Origin: Hymenopus coronatus
Lineage: Eukaryota > Arthropoda > Insecta > Mantodea > Hymenopodidae
NCBI GenBank assembly: GCA_030762935.1
Contig: CM060898.1
Span: 96,268,781-96,332,780 of the forward strand
DNA: 64,000 bases
Direction of reading: 5' to 3'
Under the pieces are notes generated by a model that was given only the letters and a program-made list of their open reading frames with translations, had not been told where the DNA came from and searched no databases. Shown in pieces: positions 42,733-54,786 of the stretch; position 1 is the stretch's first letter; every line of letters starts with the position of its first letter. Both the position numbers and the translations under genes were made by a program.

Positions 42733-42794
42733 AAAAAAGGAATATACATGTGTATGTAATAAAACCATTTATATTAATTTTTGTCGGTATTAGG

Positions 42795-42871
42795 ATGAAG
42801 TAGAAAATAAGCCTTTGTAAGAATGATTTGTTACAGATAGGTAGAGAAAGTCATGCGAATGAATTAGTCAG
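42795..42871 (+). repeat. Family H 3'-end fragment
   Basis: AGGATGAAGTAGAAAATAAG, AATGATTTGTTACAGATAGG and TAGAGAAAGTCATGCGAATG. Possibly the tail of the copy begun at 42355. Confidence 0.75.
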
Positions 42872-43016
42872 CGTGTTATTTTTACTAACTTTTTAAAATT
42901 ATTTATTTATAATATATTAATTTTGCTTTATCCTGCTCAATAAGGTGGAGTCAAATATAATGGAGGGCTTGCATGGCAATATAGAACCAGTAAATCAGTG
43001 CCTTTATCGAATGCAC

Positions 43017-43057
<41 letters not shown>

Positions 43058-43069
43058 CGCTCATTTTTT

Positions 43070-44188
43070 ACTTTCTCCAGCACATATGTACAATGTAAAT
43101 AGTAGATATAGAAGGTATTATGATCCACCCAAAAATTCGAATCGAGACATCATCGGAAATGCATGTCATAAGAACCTCTGTATAGTAAAAAAATACTTTT
43201 AGAAATATGTCCGTGTATCTATGTGTGTGGGGGGGGGGGGAGGAGGGAGCATAGTCCAAAAACAAAAAGTCAGTTAAATACGAAACTTGGTAATTAAATG
43301 CAATATCTTCCAAGGATACTACACGAAGATTTTCAAGAAAATCGCCCTACCTCAACTAGCCTGTACATGGAACATTTTTCGAAAAACATTTTGATTTTTA
43401 AAAATTTTTCTAATGATTTTGCTTAAAATGCCATATGTTTAAGATATATCTTGAATTTTATAATAGTCTCTGAAGACCTCTTCGTTTTGGATGACTTGTA
43501 TAACAAATAAACTCTATGAGATAGAAAAAAAATTACTACACAAAATGTAGATCCCACTAAAACACAGAATTTATGCCAAATACATTTTTTTGTAGAATTA
43601 ACCATTTCTGTGATATTCCTTGTTATTGGCTTCAATTTTAAACTACCTAAACGTTTCTCAAGCGTCAAGTTAACTTTCGTTTCATCGTTTTGTTTTACTC
43701 CCGGTAATACAAAAGAAATGTAAATGGCGTGTTATTTATGGACGCTCTTTAACGGCTGTGGTTCTCAGCGTCCCATTCTATACTGGACGTGAAAGACCGC
43801 TTAATTTTGCTCAGAGGCCTCTCTATCAGGTTTGAGGTTCCCTTACGTGACACAGGACCCATGGCTTTACTTCCCTTCCGAAAGAAGACATGCTAAGGAT
43901 TTTTACACCCAAAAAATCCATCGTCCTCCGCCGGAATTGAACCCGTGACCTTGGGTACATGAAGTTAGCATGGTAACCATTACAGCACGGAGGGCGACCG
44001 AAGAGGAATTGTTTCGCATAGCGATAGTTTTTAATAGATTTGACTATCACTGAACCTTATCGCTTATTTCCTCTCTACTTACAAGGAAGCAAGTAACAAG
44101 ACCATTTCTGCCAATGCTTATCTCAATTAGCATTATGTAGATAAAAGAATAATCTTTTGTGAGGAAAGTCTGTTTGAGGAACAGCTAG
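43070..44188 (+). repeat. Family H copy split by SINE S3
   Basis: ACTTTCTCCAGCAC start directly after a (GA)n tract (43018-43051), a G-run at 43227-43238, TATCTTCCAAGGATACTACA and TTATTGGCTTCAATTTTAAA. An S3 SINE interrupts at 43722-44005. It resumes with AGCGATAGTTTTTAATAG and ends AGCTAGAAA at the start of a minus copy. Confidence 0.85.
43722..44005 (-). mobile_element. tRNA-derived SINE S3
   Basis: Minus-strand head GCCCTCCGTGCTGTAATGG (A-box-like) and B box GGGTTCAATTCC, then AATCCTTAGCATGTCTTC, GGAAGGGAAGTAAAGCC, AGAGAGGCCTCTGAGC and AACCACAGCCGTTAAAGAGC. Nearly the same sequence and length as 60742-61018. Confidence 0.8.
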
Positions 44189-44194
44189 AAAAAT

Positions 44195-45047
44195 CTTATG
44201 TATTCCATTCACATGACTTTCTCTACATCTCTGTAACAAATTATTGTTAAGACGCTTATTTTTCTGTCTACTTCATAGTAATCCAGATTAAGATTAGCAG
44301 AAATGCTTTCTTGTAAGTAGAAAGAAAATAAATGAATGCAGTTGGCTAAAATAATAGTCAAAACTGTCAAAGGCTGGTTGCCATGTGGATGAAATCCATT
44401 TCTTTGCATTGCCAGGAGTTTACAAACTTCTGTGTGAGAAAATCTTTAAGTATTTTAAACGAAACCAATAATAAGAAATAAATAAAAAATGGCCAACACC
44501 ACGAAAAAAATGTGTATGACAAAAATTGTGAGTTTCAACGAGATCTACATATTTTGTGCAATACATCTTTGTCTATCTCTTACGGTTTACTATTTATGCA
44601 AAATACAGCAACATCCATCCAGAATAAAGATGTCTTCAGAGGCTTTTCCCAGAAAATTCAAGATCTATTTCTCATTTGTCGTGAAAATATCTTTAAAATA
44701 CGATATTTTAATCAAAATCTTTAGAGCTATTTTTGAGAAAATCTAAATTTTCGGAAATTGTTCCATGTAAAGGGAGCGGGGGGATTTTCTTGAAAATCTT
44801 CATGTCGCATCCTTGGAAGATATTAAATTGAAATACCAAGTTTGGTATTTTATCGACTTTTCGTTTTTGAGTTATCGTGTTCAGAGACACACAGATACAC
44901 TGACACACATGGACCTTTTTCTAAAAAAAGCTTTTTATGGATACAGGAGACCCCCCAAAAAACGTCTATTTCCGTTGAAATCTCGGTATCGAATTTTTGG
45001 GTGGAATACAATACCTTCTCTATGTACGTAGTACGCGTGGAGAAAGT
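44195..45047 (-). repeat. Family H, full-length copy
   Basis: CTTATGTATTCCATTCACAT, GTAACAAATTATTGTTAAGA, TTTACTATTTATGCAAAATA, ATACCAAGTTTGGTATTTTA, a CA tract (44886-44908) and CGTGGAGAAAGT. Abuts the preceding plus copy tail-to-tail. Confidence 0.9.
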
Positions 45048-45464
45048 AAAAAGTCAGGAGAATAGAACACATTACATTTTCGTAGATCTTCTACGACTCG
45101 GAAGAAATTATCAGACTCGCCTATTGAGCATACACCACAGTTTACGCATTCTCCTAGCAGCCGAGGGTATATGGAAGTTGGCTTTTGTAGGCAGTTAAAA
45201 ATAGCAATGTCGTTAAGCCCAACAAGACTGACGGAAGGGAGTACAATGCTATCTTAAGACGGCACGGGTTCCTTTACAAATGAATGCTCTCGCTATTTTC
45301 CTAATATTATACTTAGCAGTTAGTTGTTTTCAGTTTGTGGTGATCACTCAGTGCCATAACTGCTGACTTGTTATACATTTTTAGAGGGGAACAGGAATGC
45401 GCAATAAAATCGGGTGTTGGTAATTTATTTAGTGTAATTATAAAAGGAAAAAAAAAAAAAATAG
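45048..45464. other. Low-copy spacer
   Basis: Begins with AAAAAGTCAGGAGAATAGAACACATTACATTTT, i.e. a weak echo of the family H 3' end. A-run at 45450-45462. No gene. Confidence 0.4.
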
Positions 45465-46234
45465 AATTTGTTCCACTCACAAGCCTTTTCTGCCTTTACA
45501 GCAAACAAAATATTTTTACAAAAGATTATTTTTCATCTCCATCATGCTAATCGAGGTAAAAAATACCAGAAACTGTCTTATTACTTAGTAACTTTCATGT
45601 AGAAGGGAAATAAGGGAATACAATAGGCTAAAGCGATAGTCAAATCTTTTAAAAGCTTGTCGATAAGGGAACAATAAAAAAAGCGGCTGCCTTTACATGG
45701 CCAGGAGTAAGAAGGAAATGAAAGATGACTTCCCGTTTGAGAAAAGCTTAACTAGTTTGTGTAGTAAGCTTTTGTCTATCTCTTACGGTTTACCATTTAT
45801 GCAAAAATCATTCAGAATGATGAAATATTCAGAGCTATTTTCAGAAAAGTCCAGTAATATCTTTAATATACTTACGGTATTTTAATCAAATCTTTAGACC
45901 GAATTTTCAGAAAATCAAAATTTTAAAAAATTGGTACATGTAAAGGGTAGTTTGAGATGGGGGGGGGGTGTTCCTTGAAAATCTTCGTAGCGCATCCTTG
46001 GAAGATACTAAACTTAAATACCAAGTTTGATATCTAATGGTCTTATCGTTGTTGAGCTATGGTGGCCCCTCCACACACACACGCGCATGCATACTGACCT
46101 TTTTCTAAAAATATTTTTTTTTATTCAGGGATTCTCAAACATGTATTTCTAGTGAAAAGTCGGTATCGAAATGTTGGGTGAATACAGTACCTTCTCTATC
46201 CAATATGTGCATTGTACATACATGCTAGAGAAAG
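45465..46234 (-). repeat. Family H, near full-length copy
   Basis: Diverged start AATTTGTTCCACTCACAAG, GCTAATCGAGGTAAAA, GGCTAAAGCGATAGTC, TGTAAAGGGTAGTTTGAG, a G-run (45960-45968) and AAATACCAAGTTTGATATC. It ends CATGCTAGAGAAAGT. Confidence 0.9.
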
Positions 46235-46264
46235 TAAAATTATAGATATATGTCAATCGAACAA

Positions 46265-46730
46265 ATGACAGCGTTTAAATACTTATGGTCCAAAATATAG
46301 CCATTGAAAGAAAAGTGGATGTTGAAGAAAACATTGAAAAGTATAATAAACTTAATGAATGTATAAAAAGGAAGTTGGCAAGATCATACGTTAGAAATAA
46401 AATTAAGGATCTATAGAATTGCATTGCAATATGGTTATGATAAATGAGTAATAGGAAATCGTGAGACGTCAAGGCTGGAAGCAGCACATATGGGATTCTT
46501 AAGATCAATATTGGGTGTAACAAGAGCAGATTAGTTACGGAATGTGGACATAAAGAAACGATTGAAAGAACAGCATGTGATAAGAGGAAATATAACAAAA
46601 TCAGGAGGAAGCATGTGCAAAGAATGCGTGCTTCGAGGTTTCCTAAGAAAACACTATTACATAGACCATACGAACAGAGAGATACAGCACGATCAGAAGG
46701 AAGATGGACAAAATAAGTCTAATTTATTTC
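46265..46730 (+). pseudogene. Endonuclease-reverse transcriptase LINE, C-terminal relic
   Basis: Fragments in shifting frames follow the family order: TAFKYL-type start near 46270, then KYNKLNECIKRKLARSYVRN-type linker, RNRETSRLEAAHMGFLRSIL and GVTRAD, a stop, LRNVDIKKRLKEQHVIRG, and finally HVQRMRASRFPKKTLLHRPY with GRWTK. This matches '…LEAAEMRFLRxILGVTRxDRxRNxDIRKxL…HVxRMxxxRxPKxALxYRPxGRRxxGRPxxRW'. The RT catalytic core lies outside the surviving piece. Dead; several stops and frameshifts. Confidence 0.75.
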
Positions 46731-46794
46731 CTAAAAAGTATCATAGGCCTAATACTTGTAAAAGAATAGGAAGACTAAACGGTATTTAATCAGT

Positions 46795-47035
46795 AGAGCA
46801 CACAAAGCTCCAAGAGCATGGTTTCTTTCGCAACGAAAGTAAAGCCTTTGGTCCCGTGTTCCTTGAAAAAGGATATCCTTCGGCTAAATTTGCCATATTT
46901 CACCTCTGAAAGCCGTGATTTTCGCCTATAGTGCCATATATGGCCAAGGGATTGACTGCTCGACACCATGTGCATTTAGTGGTGAACTTGCGAACTAGAA
47001 ATTCCCTGATCAACAAACTACTGTAAAGATGGCCG
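46795..47035 (+). repeat. SINE S3-associated repeat
   Basis: AAATTTGCCATATTTCACCT, AAGCCGTGATTTTCGCCTAT and GTGCCATATATGG with GCGAACTAGAAATTCCCTGA match 52066-52180 in order. The upstream AAAGTAAAGCCTTTGGTCCC resembles the S3 body. Confidence 0.55.
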
Positions 47036-47123
47036 ATACTGAGAGATGGAACTTGAAATTGGAACATTAGTTGCTTTAAATTACCTGCAAATTAAATATA
47101 TCATTCATTAATTTGAACAAAAA

Positions 47124-47464
47124 TATTATGTGTCCCATTCATATGAGTTTCTCTACATCGCTGTAACAAGTTATTGTTGTTAAAAAACATATCTTGATAA
47201 ACATTAACAGCCGTTTTCTTAATTACTTGCTTCCTTGTAAGTAGAAGCAATATAAGGGAATACACTAGGCTAAAACGAATGTCAAATCTCTTAAAAGCTG
47301 GTTGCCATGTGGTTGAAATCCAATTCTATGCAGGGCCAGGAGTTTACAACTTTCCTTGTGAGAACAGTTTAAGTATTTTAACAAGGAATATCTCAGAAAT
47401 ATCAAATAAACGAAAAAAAAAACATATGAAATAAATTGTGTGGTTTAACGTAATCTACATTTTT
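47124..47464 (-). repeat. Family H host copy, left part
   Basis: ATTATGTGTCCCATTCATAT to TTTAACGTAATCTACATTTTT. Interrupted at that T-run by a plus copy and resumed at 48327. Confidence 0.85.
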
Positions 47465-48320
47465 ACTTCTCTTGTACATAGGGATAGAGAAGTATTGCAT
47501 TCCACACAAAAATTCGATGCCGAGATTTCACCGGAAATATGTTTTAGGACCACCTGAATCCAAAAAAAGCATTTCCAGAAAAAGGTCTGTGTGTGTGTGT
47601 GTGCGTCCGTGTGTCTGTGAACATGATAACTCAAAACGAAAAGTAGTTAAAATACCAAACTTGGTATTTAAGTTCAGTATCTTCGAGGGATGAGACACAA
47701 AGATTTTGAGAAAAATCCCCCCACCCCAAACTACACTTTACATGGAACTTTTTTCGAAAATTTTGATTTTCTTAAAAATGGCTCTAACGATTTTGATTAA
47801 AATATCGTATATTAAATATATTTACCTGACAAATAAAATGTATATCTTGAATTTTCTGGGAATATCTTCTAAAGACCTGTTTATTCTGGATGAATTTTGC
47901 TTAATTTGGCATAACTAATAAACTGTAAGAGATAGACAAAAACTTACTATACAAACAATGTAGGCCTTGTTAAAATACACATATACTTTTCTTCGTGGAG
48001 CTTACCGTTTTCGAGGTATTCATTGTTATTAGTTTCAGTTGTGAAGTACTTATACTTTTCTCAGACGGGAGTGTCCGTTTTTCTTTTGTTCTACTCCTGG
48101 CCAAGAAAAGAAGCCATTTGTAATGACAATCACATAACGACAGCTTTTAAAACATTTGTCTATCCAAGTGTATTCGCTTATTTTCTTCCTACTTATAAGG
48201 AACTAAGTAATAAGAACATTGTGCTGAATACCTCGATTAACAAGGTGCAGAAAGAAGAATAATCTTATGTAAGACATTTGTAGAACGGCTAGAGAAAGTC
48301 ATGTGAGTATAACACATCAG
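47465..48320 (+). repeat. Family H, full-length nested copy
   Basis: ACTTCTCTTGTACATAG to TAACACATCAG. Flanked left by CTACATTTTT and right by ATTTTTATGTAGTGAG, so ATTTTT appears on both sides of the insertion. GT tract 47587-47618; full AATACCAAACTTGGTATTT palindrome. Confidence 0.9.
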
Positions 48321-48326
48321 ATTTTT

Positions 48327-48734
48327 ATGTAGTGAGTTTTTGTCTATCTCTTACGGTTTACTAATAACGTAAAATTCAGCAAAACTCATTCAGAATTAAG
48401 AGGTCTTTAGAGGCTATTACCAGAAAATTCAAGATATGCTTTTATTTTCCATATAAACATCTTTAATATACGATATTTTAATCTAAATCGTTACAGCCAT
48501 TTTTGAGAAAATAAAAATTTTCGGAATTTTTCCCATGTAAAAAGTAGTTTGGGGTAGGGGGATTTTTCTCAAAATCTTCGTTTCACATCCCTGGAAGATA
48601 CTTAACACACGGACCTTTTTTTTTGATACAGGGCACTCTTAAACGTCTATTTCCGGTGAAATCTCGGTATCTAACACGTGGGTGAAATGCAATACCTTCT
48701 CTATACACTATGTACAAAGTACGTCTAGAGAAAG
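48327..48734 (-). repeat. Family H host copy, right part
   Basis: ATGTAGTGAGTTTTTGTCTA, TTACGGTTTACTAATAACG, GGGGTAGGGGGATTTTTC, and a deletion of the ATACCAA palindrome and CA tract. Then ACACGGACC and the terminal palindrome ACACTATGTACAAAGTACG, ending AGAGAAAGT. Confidence 0.85.
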
Positions 48735-48802
48735 TAATACATTTCTGTATGAATACTGTGGTATAAAGTATAATGGATAGATATATTGAATTTTTCATTA
48801 AT

Positions 48803-48836
48803 AGAGGAAAGCGTGTGAATGCTTCATATCAGGCTT
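48803..48836 (+). repeat. Family H 3'-end remnant
   Basis: AGAGGAAAGCGTGTGAATGC then CATATCAGGCTTTT, a decayed subterminal repeat and stem-loop without body. Confidence 0.5.
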
Positions 48837-49654
48837 TTAATAATTTTTTTAGAGTTTTTGGTAGCTATTCCAACTTGTAGATGCTGTAGGAGCACGAACT
48901 GCTGATTTATGCACACAAGCAGCTGAATCATTCTTATCTTTATTGTAGTACCGTAATGATCCTCTGTTTAATGTTCCAAATTCCTTGTGCGTGAGTGCTT
49001 TGCAATACATGTGTAGTATTAGTACTTTTTAAACAATGATAAGAGATAAGATAGCAAACAATGAAAACTTTTCGCCTAAAATTCTCTCAACAGCTTCTAG
49101 GCTTATTACAAATCCTAACGTATGAAATATTTCTTGAAAAAGCTCTAGACCATCTTAGAGTCGTGATCAAATTCTGAGAGTAAACTAGTTAAAGTATGTT
49201 TTTTTAACTATCATACTTTATACACGCATAGTTGCAATATTAAGATGTTTCGACACTTAATCCAGTCAGCTTTAAAATAAAAATAAAATAGCTTTATATT
49301 GAAGTTTTTTTTTCATTCTTTGTATGACTTCTTCATCAAAACCTTACAAGGCTGGCCAAATATTATTACACTAATGTAATTAGTTATTAGATCAAGATAT
49401 TTCTAAAACTTTGGCATTTCTGGAAACATTGCTATAATAGAAAAATATTAGTAAACGTTTAGCAAACTATATAGTGCAGCTTAGTAATTTAGCAAAATAT
49501 TTATCCAGAAATGTATCAAACAATTAAAAAGTCTTACTAATCCAAAAGCATAAGACTTAAAGTGCTAAAAACTAAGACTTTCTGGTATTTAATAATAATA
49601 ATAATAATAAGCAAATGCTAATATGTTAATAAAGGCACACAACAATTACAAAAT
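48837..49654. other. Low-copy AT-rich spacer
   Basis: (AAT)n at 49589-49611. No gene or other repeat recognised. Confidence 0.4.
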
Positions 49655-49804
49655 CTGATGTGTTACAGCCAAATAACATTCTCTTCATCTCTGTAACAAA
49701 TTATTGTTAGAAAGCTTATTCTTCTATATACATCATGCTAATCGAGATAAACATTAGCATAGATTGTCTCTATTAGTTGATCCCTTGCAAGCAGAAGGGA
49801 AAAA
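49655..49804 (-). repeat. Family H 3'-end fragment
   Basis: CTGATGTGTTACAGCC, GTAACAAATTATTGTTAGAA, GCTAATCGAGATAAACATTA and AAGCAGAAGGG. It is interrupted at an A-run by another minus copy. Confidence 0.85.
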
Positions 49805-50044
49805 TCTGTGTTCCATTCACATGATGTCCTCCAGCTGTTCGGCAAACAAACCTTTTATTCAAAAGATTAATCTGTTATCTACAGCATGCTAATCAACATA
49901 AACAAAAACAGAATTAGTCTTATTACTAGCTTCCTTGTAGATTGAAGAGAAATAAGAAAATGCTAAAGCAATAGTCTCGTCCTTTAAAAGCTGGTCAGTA
50001 TGTGAAACAATTGAAATTCCAATCTCTTTACTTGCCAGGAGTTA

Positions 50045-50100
<56 letters not shown>

Positions 50101-50732
50101 GAGAAGAAAGATGTCTTCCCCTTTGAGAAAAGTTTCCTAAAGTTGAGACTATTAATCCGGAATATTTCGAAACCGGTTAACTCTACAAGAAGAAATGTAT
50201 ATAACATAAATTATGTTTTAATGAGATCTACAATTTTTGTATCGCAAGTGTTTGTGTATCTCTTACAGTTATACCAAAGTCTTTCAGAATGAAGAGGTGT
50301 TCAGAGGCTATTCCCATAAAATCCAAGATATACATCTCGTTATTCTAAAAATATCTTAAGCATACGGTATTTTAATCAAATTCGTTAGAGCCGATTTTGA
50401 GAAAATCAAAATTTTCAAAGGAGTAGTAGGTAAATGGTAGTTGGCGAAGGATGAGGGCCCCCCCCTCTTGAAAATCTTCATGTTGCATCCTTGGAAGATA
50501 CCAAACTTAAATACCAAATTTGGTATTTAACAGTCTTTCCGTTTTTGAGCTATGCTGCCCACAGACACACACACACAGACACACACGCACGCACACACAG
50601 ACACACACATGGACATTTTTCTAAAAATATTTTCAGGGATTTGAAAACATGTATTTCTGGTGAAATCTCTGTATCGAATTTTTGGATGCAATAAGATACT
50701 TTCTCTTTGTACATATTGCGTGTAGAGAAAGT
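49805..50732 (-). repeat. Family H, full-length copy with (GA)n
   Basis: CTGTGTTCCATTCACATG, GCTAATCAACATAAAC, then a (GA)n tract at 50049-50098 in place of the usual GTAAAAGAAA. TATACCAAATTTGGTATTTA-type palindrome at about 50510, CA tract 50564-50610, end GTGTAGAGAAAGT. Confidence 0.9.
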
Positions 50733-50871
50733 AAAAGTGCTATCACTACAAACCGAAGATTTCAGCATGTTAACGGCACATGCTGTTGAAGAAAATGAAA
50801 ACATAAATTTAGTTAATATTATGACAATTAAATATCCTGTTTATAATTTAATTTAACTGTTACTTCCTCTA

Positions 50872-50946
50872 CCATGTACAATCTACAGAGGAAGTAGAGA
50901 GAGTATTGCATTCCCACTAAAATTCGACACCGAGATTTCACTAGGA

Positions 50947-50978
<32 letters not shown>

Positions 50979-51744
50979 TCAAACCTCCTGTATAAAATAA
51001 GCATTTTAGAAAAAGTTCGTGTATGCGTGTGTCTGGTAGTGTGCCTGCCTGTTTGTATGTGTCTGTGAATAGCGTAATTGAAAACGAAAAACCGGTTAAA
51101 TCCCAAACGTATATTTAACTTCAATATCCAAGGATGCGACACGAAGATTTTCAGTATACTCTCTGCACTCCAAATTACCCCTTTCATGGAAGATTTTTAT
51201 ATTTTTTTATTTTTACAAAAATTGCTTTAACGATTAAAATACCATATATTTAATTTACTTACATTACAAATAACTTGTATTTCTTGAATTTCTTATAAAT
51301 AGCTTCTGAAGTGTCCGTAATTCTGGATTAATTTTTAATGACTGGCAAACCGTTAGTGATACTAAAAAAACTTAGCACAAAAGAACAAAAAATGAAGATC
51401 TCTTAAAACAAACAATACATTTCTTTTTTGTCAAGTTAACAATTTCGAGATATTCTTTACTTGGGTTTAACTTTTCCAGTAATTACACTATTCGCAAATG
51501 GGAAGTAGTTATTCATATTTTTCATCCAGGTCATGTAAAGAGAACAGAATTTCAATGCCATCATATAACTCCGACTTTTGAAAGATTTGAGCCCCTTTTG
51601 TACCTACCTACAAGAAAATATGTAATAAAACCATATGTGGTAATTTTTATTCGGTTTAAAATGAAGTAGCCAGAAGAATAAGCTTTTGAGAGAATAGTTT
51701 GTTGCAGATTATGTAGAGAAAGTTATGGGAAAATAACAGATAAG
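50872..51744 (+). repeat. Family H, diverged full-length copy
   Basis: ACTTCCTCTACCATGTAC with an extended palindrome (AATCTACAGAGGAAGT), leader CGACACCGAGATTTCAC, (AT)n at 50949-50973 and GCGACACGAAGATTTTCAG. It ends ATGTAGAGAAAGTTATGGG...ACAGATAAG|ATTTTT. Confidence 0.85.
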
Positions 51745-51859
51745 ATTTTTCAATACAAATATGATTTACCTGCAATTTCTCTACGCATTAAATGCTTCAG
51801 AATAGATCCCCAAATGTGCAGCTAAAACGCTGAATTTTAGTCTAGACAAAAATTGAATT

Positions 51860-52190
51860 TACAAAAGTCGCCCTCTATGGCTAGCCTCAAATATCCAAAG
51901 TTGCAGGTTTAAACCCAGTGGAGAGTGGTGGACTTTTTTTTTTTTTTTTTTTTCGGACATGATAATTCTTAGCATGGATTCCTTCTGAAGGTAAGTAAAG
52001 CTGTTAGTACCGTGCAAAGTTATTTGGACGTAGAAGAACCCCATACCTTGAAAGAAAACATCTTAAACTAAATTCGCCATATTTCACGTCTGTAAATCGT
52101 GATTTCGTCTTATAGTGCCATCTATGGGCAATGAGTTGATCCCTCATCACTCGCGAACTAGAAATTCCTTAATGAAGTAGCCAAGTAAAG
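51860..52190 (+). mobile_element. SINE S3, long form
   Basis: GTCGCCCTCTATGGCTAGCC head and GCAGGTTTAAACCC (B-box-like), a T21 run (51936-51953), ATTCTTAGCATGGATTCC, GAAGGTAAGTAAAGC and AGAAGAACCCCATACC. It continues into AAATTCGCCATATTTCACGT and GTGCCATCTATGGGCAATG, shared with 46845-46950. Confidence 0.65.
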
Positions 52191-53239
52191 GTGTCCCAAT
52201 ATACGCCGACATAGTGTGGTGGAATTTGTAGTGAAGTGAGTTTCCAAAACCAATGAAATATATCCTGTCTCCTTTGTCTGCCTTACTCCAGGTGCATTGT
52301 CCGAGTTGCTGAGAAGCAGCTTACCGCTGCCAATTGGATGCCTTGCAAGAGTACCAAAACTTCTAAACAAAACTCTCATCTATCGTCGGGGATCGAAACC
52401 GTATATCATAACCAGACATGTTGATCACAAGATAACAAAGATGAGTTTCCATATACGAGCCAGTGTTAGGAGCGGAAGGAAACGAGTTAAAAATTTCATC
52501 TGAAGAAACAAAAGACATGCTGAGGCGTCTAGAGAGGATAACGAATCAATGAGAAACAAAGAGCTAAATCATACACGAAAGGAGAAAACACCCAACTATT
52601 AACGCAACATGCTGAGAAGGCAACAAATAAACCGAGAAAGAAGGGAGGAAGAAGAAGGAAGAGTGTAGATGTAAGCAGCTGTAGAATTTATTTTTTCCCC
52701 CTGCTGGGTTACACGACCAACATGCTCACATATTTCCACGGTGACGTAATAGCGTTTGGCGAGTCGAAACAAAAAAGAAGTGGTCCAGTGTGGATGACCC
52801 ACTCACAAATTGGATAATGACTTTGTTACGCAACATCTTGCAGATGATGTCAACAGTTCAAACCATCCAGAACGCAACATTGTCTCTTAGCAAAAGGAAC
52901 CTTTAACGCAGTTCTAGATTGGTAAAGTGGTTCGTACCGGCGAACTTGTTTACACAGGGACTACTTCTGTGGCCAGCAGTATGACCCAAGTCTATAGGCA
53001 GCTATCCCACACATCCTGTGATATCTAATCCTTTTTATACCAGAGTTCTAAGAGACCATTTGGTACACTAAGACTGTTCCCAAAGTCGGTCTTTGAACTT
53101 TGAATTCCAAACGCTGTTAAAGTAGTTGAATTCCTCTGGCAGCACCGGCAGGAGTTTTGGTGTGACCATGCTATCATCCTCTTTTTTTTTTTCTTTTTTT
53201 TTTTTATCTATGATTCAGCTTGAAAGTTATGTTCTGCAT
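52191..53239. other. Low-copy segment
   Basis: About 1 kb, somewhat less AT-rich. Around 52320-52400 a GGGATCGAAACCG could be a SINE B box. Open frames on both strands have no recognised domain. No supported gene. Confidence 0.35.
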
Positions 53240-54275
53240 TCTTTCTCGGCGTTTTATTCAAAATTTTACGAAGGCGGTTCAATAAGCACTCGTATTATGA
53301 ATTTTCAAACACAATTTTCCCTTTTCGGGACTACATCGTTCCTATAATTTTTTTAACCATTCCAAAAATAGGACTTGTCAACCGCTGAAAAATATGCTCC
53401 TGTCTTGAAGTTGACCTCTTCGTCTAAATTTTGTTACTACGAACCACTTCTTCATATTTGGGGAAAAAAAAAAAAAAAAATTACAGGGAGCCAGGTTGGG
53501 CAAATACAAGGGGCGCGAGCAAAAATTCATAATGTAATTCATAGTTTGGCAGCGACAACTCCAGATAAAAGTGGTTGTGTTCAAACAGCACTTTCTTCTT
53601 CAGGAAACGTGTCTTGTCTCCAACTTCTTGTCGAATCGGACCAACAACTAACTCATTGGAGTATTGTTCAGTATTAGCCTTTCCTATCTAAGAGGTAAAT
53701 GCGTATGCATCCCCCCCCCCTAAAAAAACCTCCCCATCACATCTCCCACTTATGAGACTGATTGTCTTTATCTTCCTTGGAGCAGATTCAGTGGAAACAA
53801 CCCATTGTTGCTTGGTATTAGGAGTATAAGAACAAATTCAAATCTGATCGACGGTGACAACTGGACGCGAAAAGGATTTGTTTAAATAGCTCCAAACATA
53901 ACTTTGAAGTTGAAAGTTCACCGGCTTGTTGTATACCGTGAACAACCACGCCACCCATCTCCAACTTATCATACAAAATATGAATTTACTTCCCATCGAC
54001 ACACCTATGGCCTTTGCCATATGCCGAACTTTTGTTTGAAGATCAGCGAGAATAGTATCGTGGACTTTTATTTCCTTGATAACCAAATCTGTCAGGTGTT
54101 ATGAGCGCTCCTTTCAATAACGGATGTTCGACCACGTTAAACGTTGAATCACTCTCTAATTGTATAGATGGCAAAAGATTCCCATAAACAGCATTCAATT
54201 ACGCTTTTATCGCCTCGCAAGTTTACACATCCAAAAATAAAAAGGTGTTATTGAACGATACTGCTCTTTTTTCAT
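53240..54275 (-). pseudogene. Mariner transposase pseudogene
   Basis: A whole mariner transposase can be followed on the minus strand through several frameshifts. The N-terminus is MKKEQYRSITPFYF at 54275. The second helix-turn-helix reads KVHDTILADLQTKVRHMAKA with IGVSMGS (compare KVHDIVLADRRxKVREIAExVGIS). LCLELFKQ and VVTVDQIWICSYTPNTKQQW keep the first catalytic Asp (VTVDE in the family). The third-Asp region is SRPLYLPNLAPCNFF, where SPDL has become PNL, losing the acidic residue. Then comes MKKWFVV, and the end is SYFWNG. A T17 run at about 53463-53480 interrupts the reading. A TIR-like GGCGGTTCAATAAGCACTCG lies at 53270-53289. Inactive. Confidence 0.8.
53263..53289 (+). repeat. Probable mariner terminal inverted repeat
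   Basis: TTACGAAGGCGGTTCAATAA followed by GCACTCG resembles mariner ends (…GGxxGTTCAATAAGTACT…) and lies just beyond the transposase C-terminus. The opposite end, near 54490-54520, is too decayed to place. Confidence 0.5.
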
Positions 54276-54786
54276 TTTAGTGAAAACACGTTGAACAACT
54301 AATTCAAATGCCTGCCTAATCCAAACTAATATATAAATCAGTATCAAATTTATTTTGGCGAAGTGTAACAAATAACAGTACACGATGGTATCACCAACTT
54401 CGCTTACAGCATGACATTCTTTGACACACGTGCACTTGTTGAACCTCCCTGGTAGAACTCTTGAAGTAGCAGACATTTTTGATGTGTAGCCCCTTCAAAA
54501 CACATTTTAATGAGTGTTTCATACAATTATTTACTTGTGTTACACATTAATACGCGTGCTTTTACTTGCAGATAAATGTCATTAGTATAAAATGTAGAGC
54601 AAATGCATCTCCTGTCTTCCATTTCTGTATTTTGTTTTGATCATTTCCTTTATATTCTAAGTCTTCACTTCCATTCACCATTGCCATTCAATTTCTGGCA
54701 TCGAAGAATATGCTTCATTTTAAAATCTTACACTGCATATTATTACATCTTTAAACTTTAATGTGTTTTTAGCATTACTGATTTTA
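54276..54786. other. Spacer, partly mariner 5' region
   Basis: The first 200 bases are probably the mariner 5' untranslated part and decayed end. The 89-codon minus frame (54207-54476) spans it. Otherwise nothing. Confidence 0.4.
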
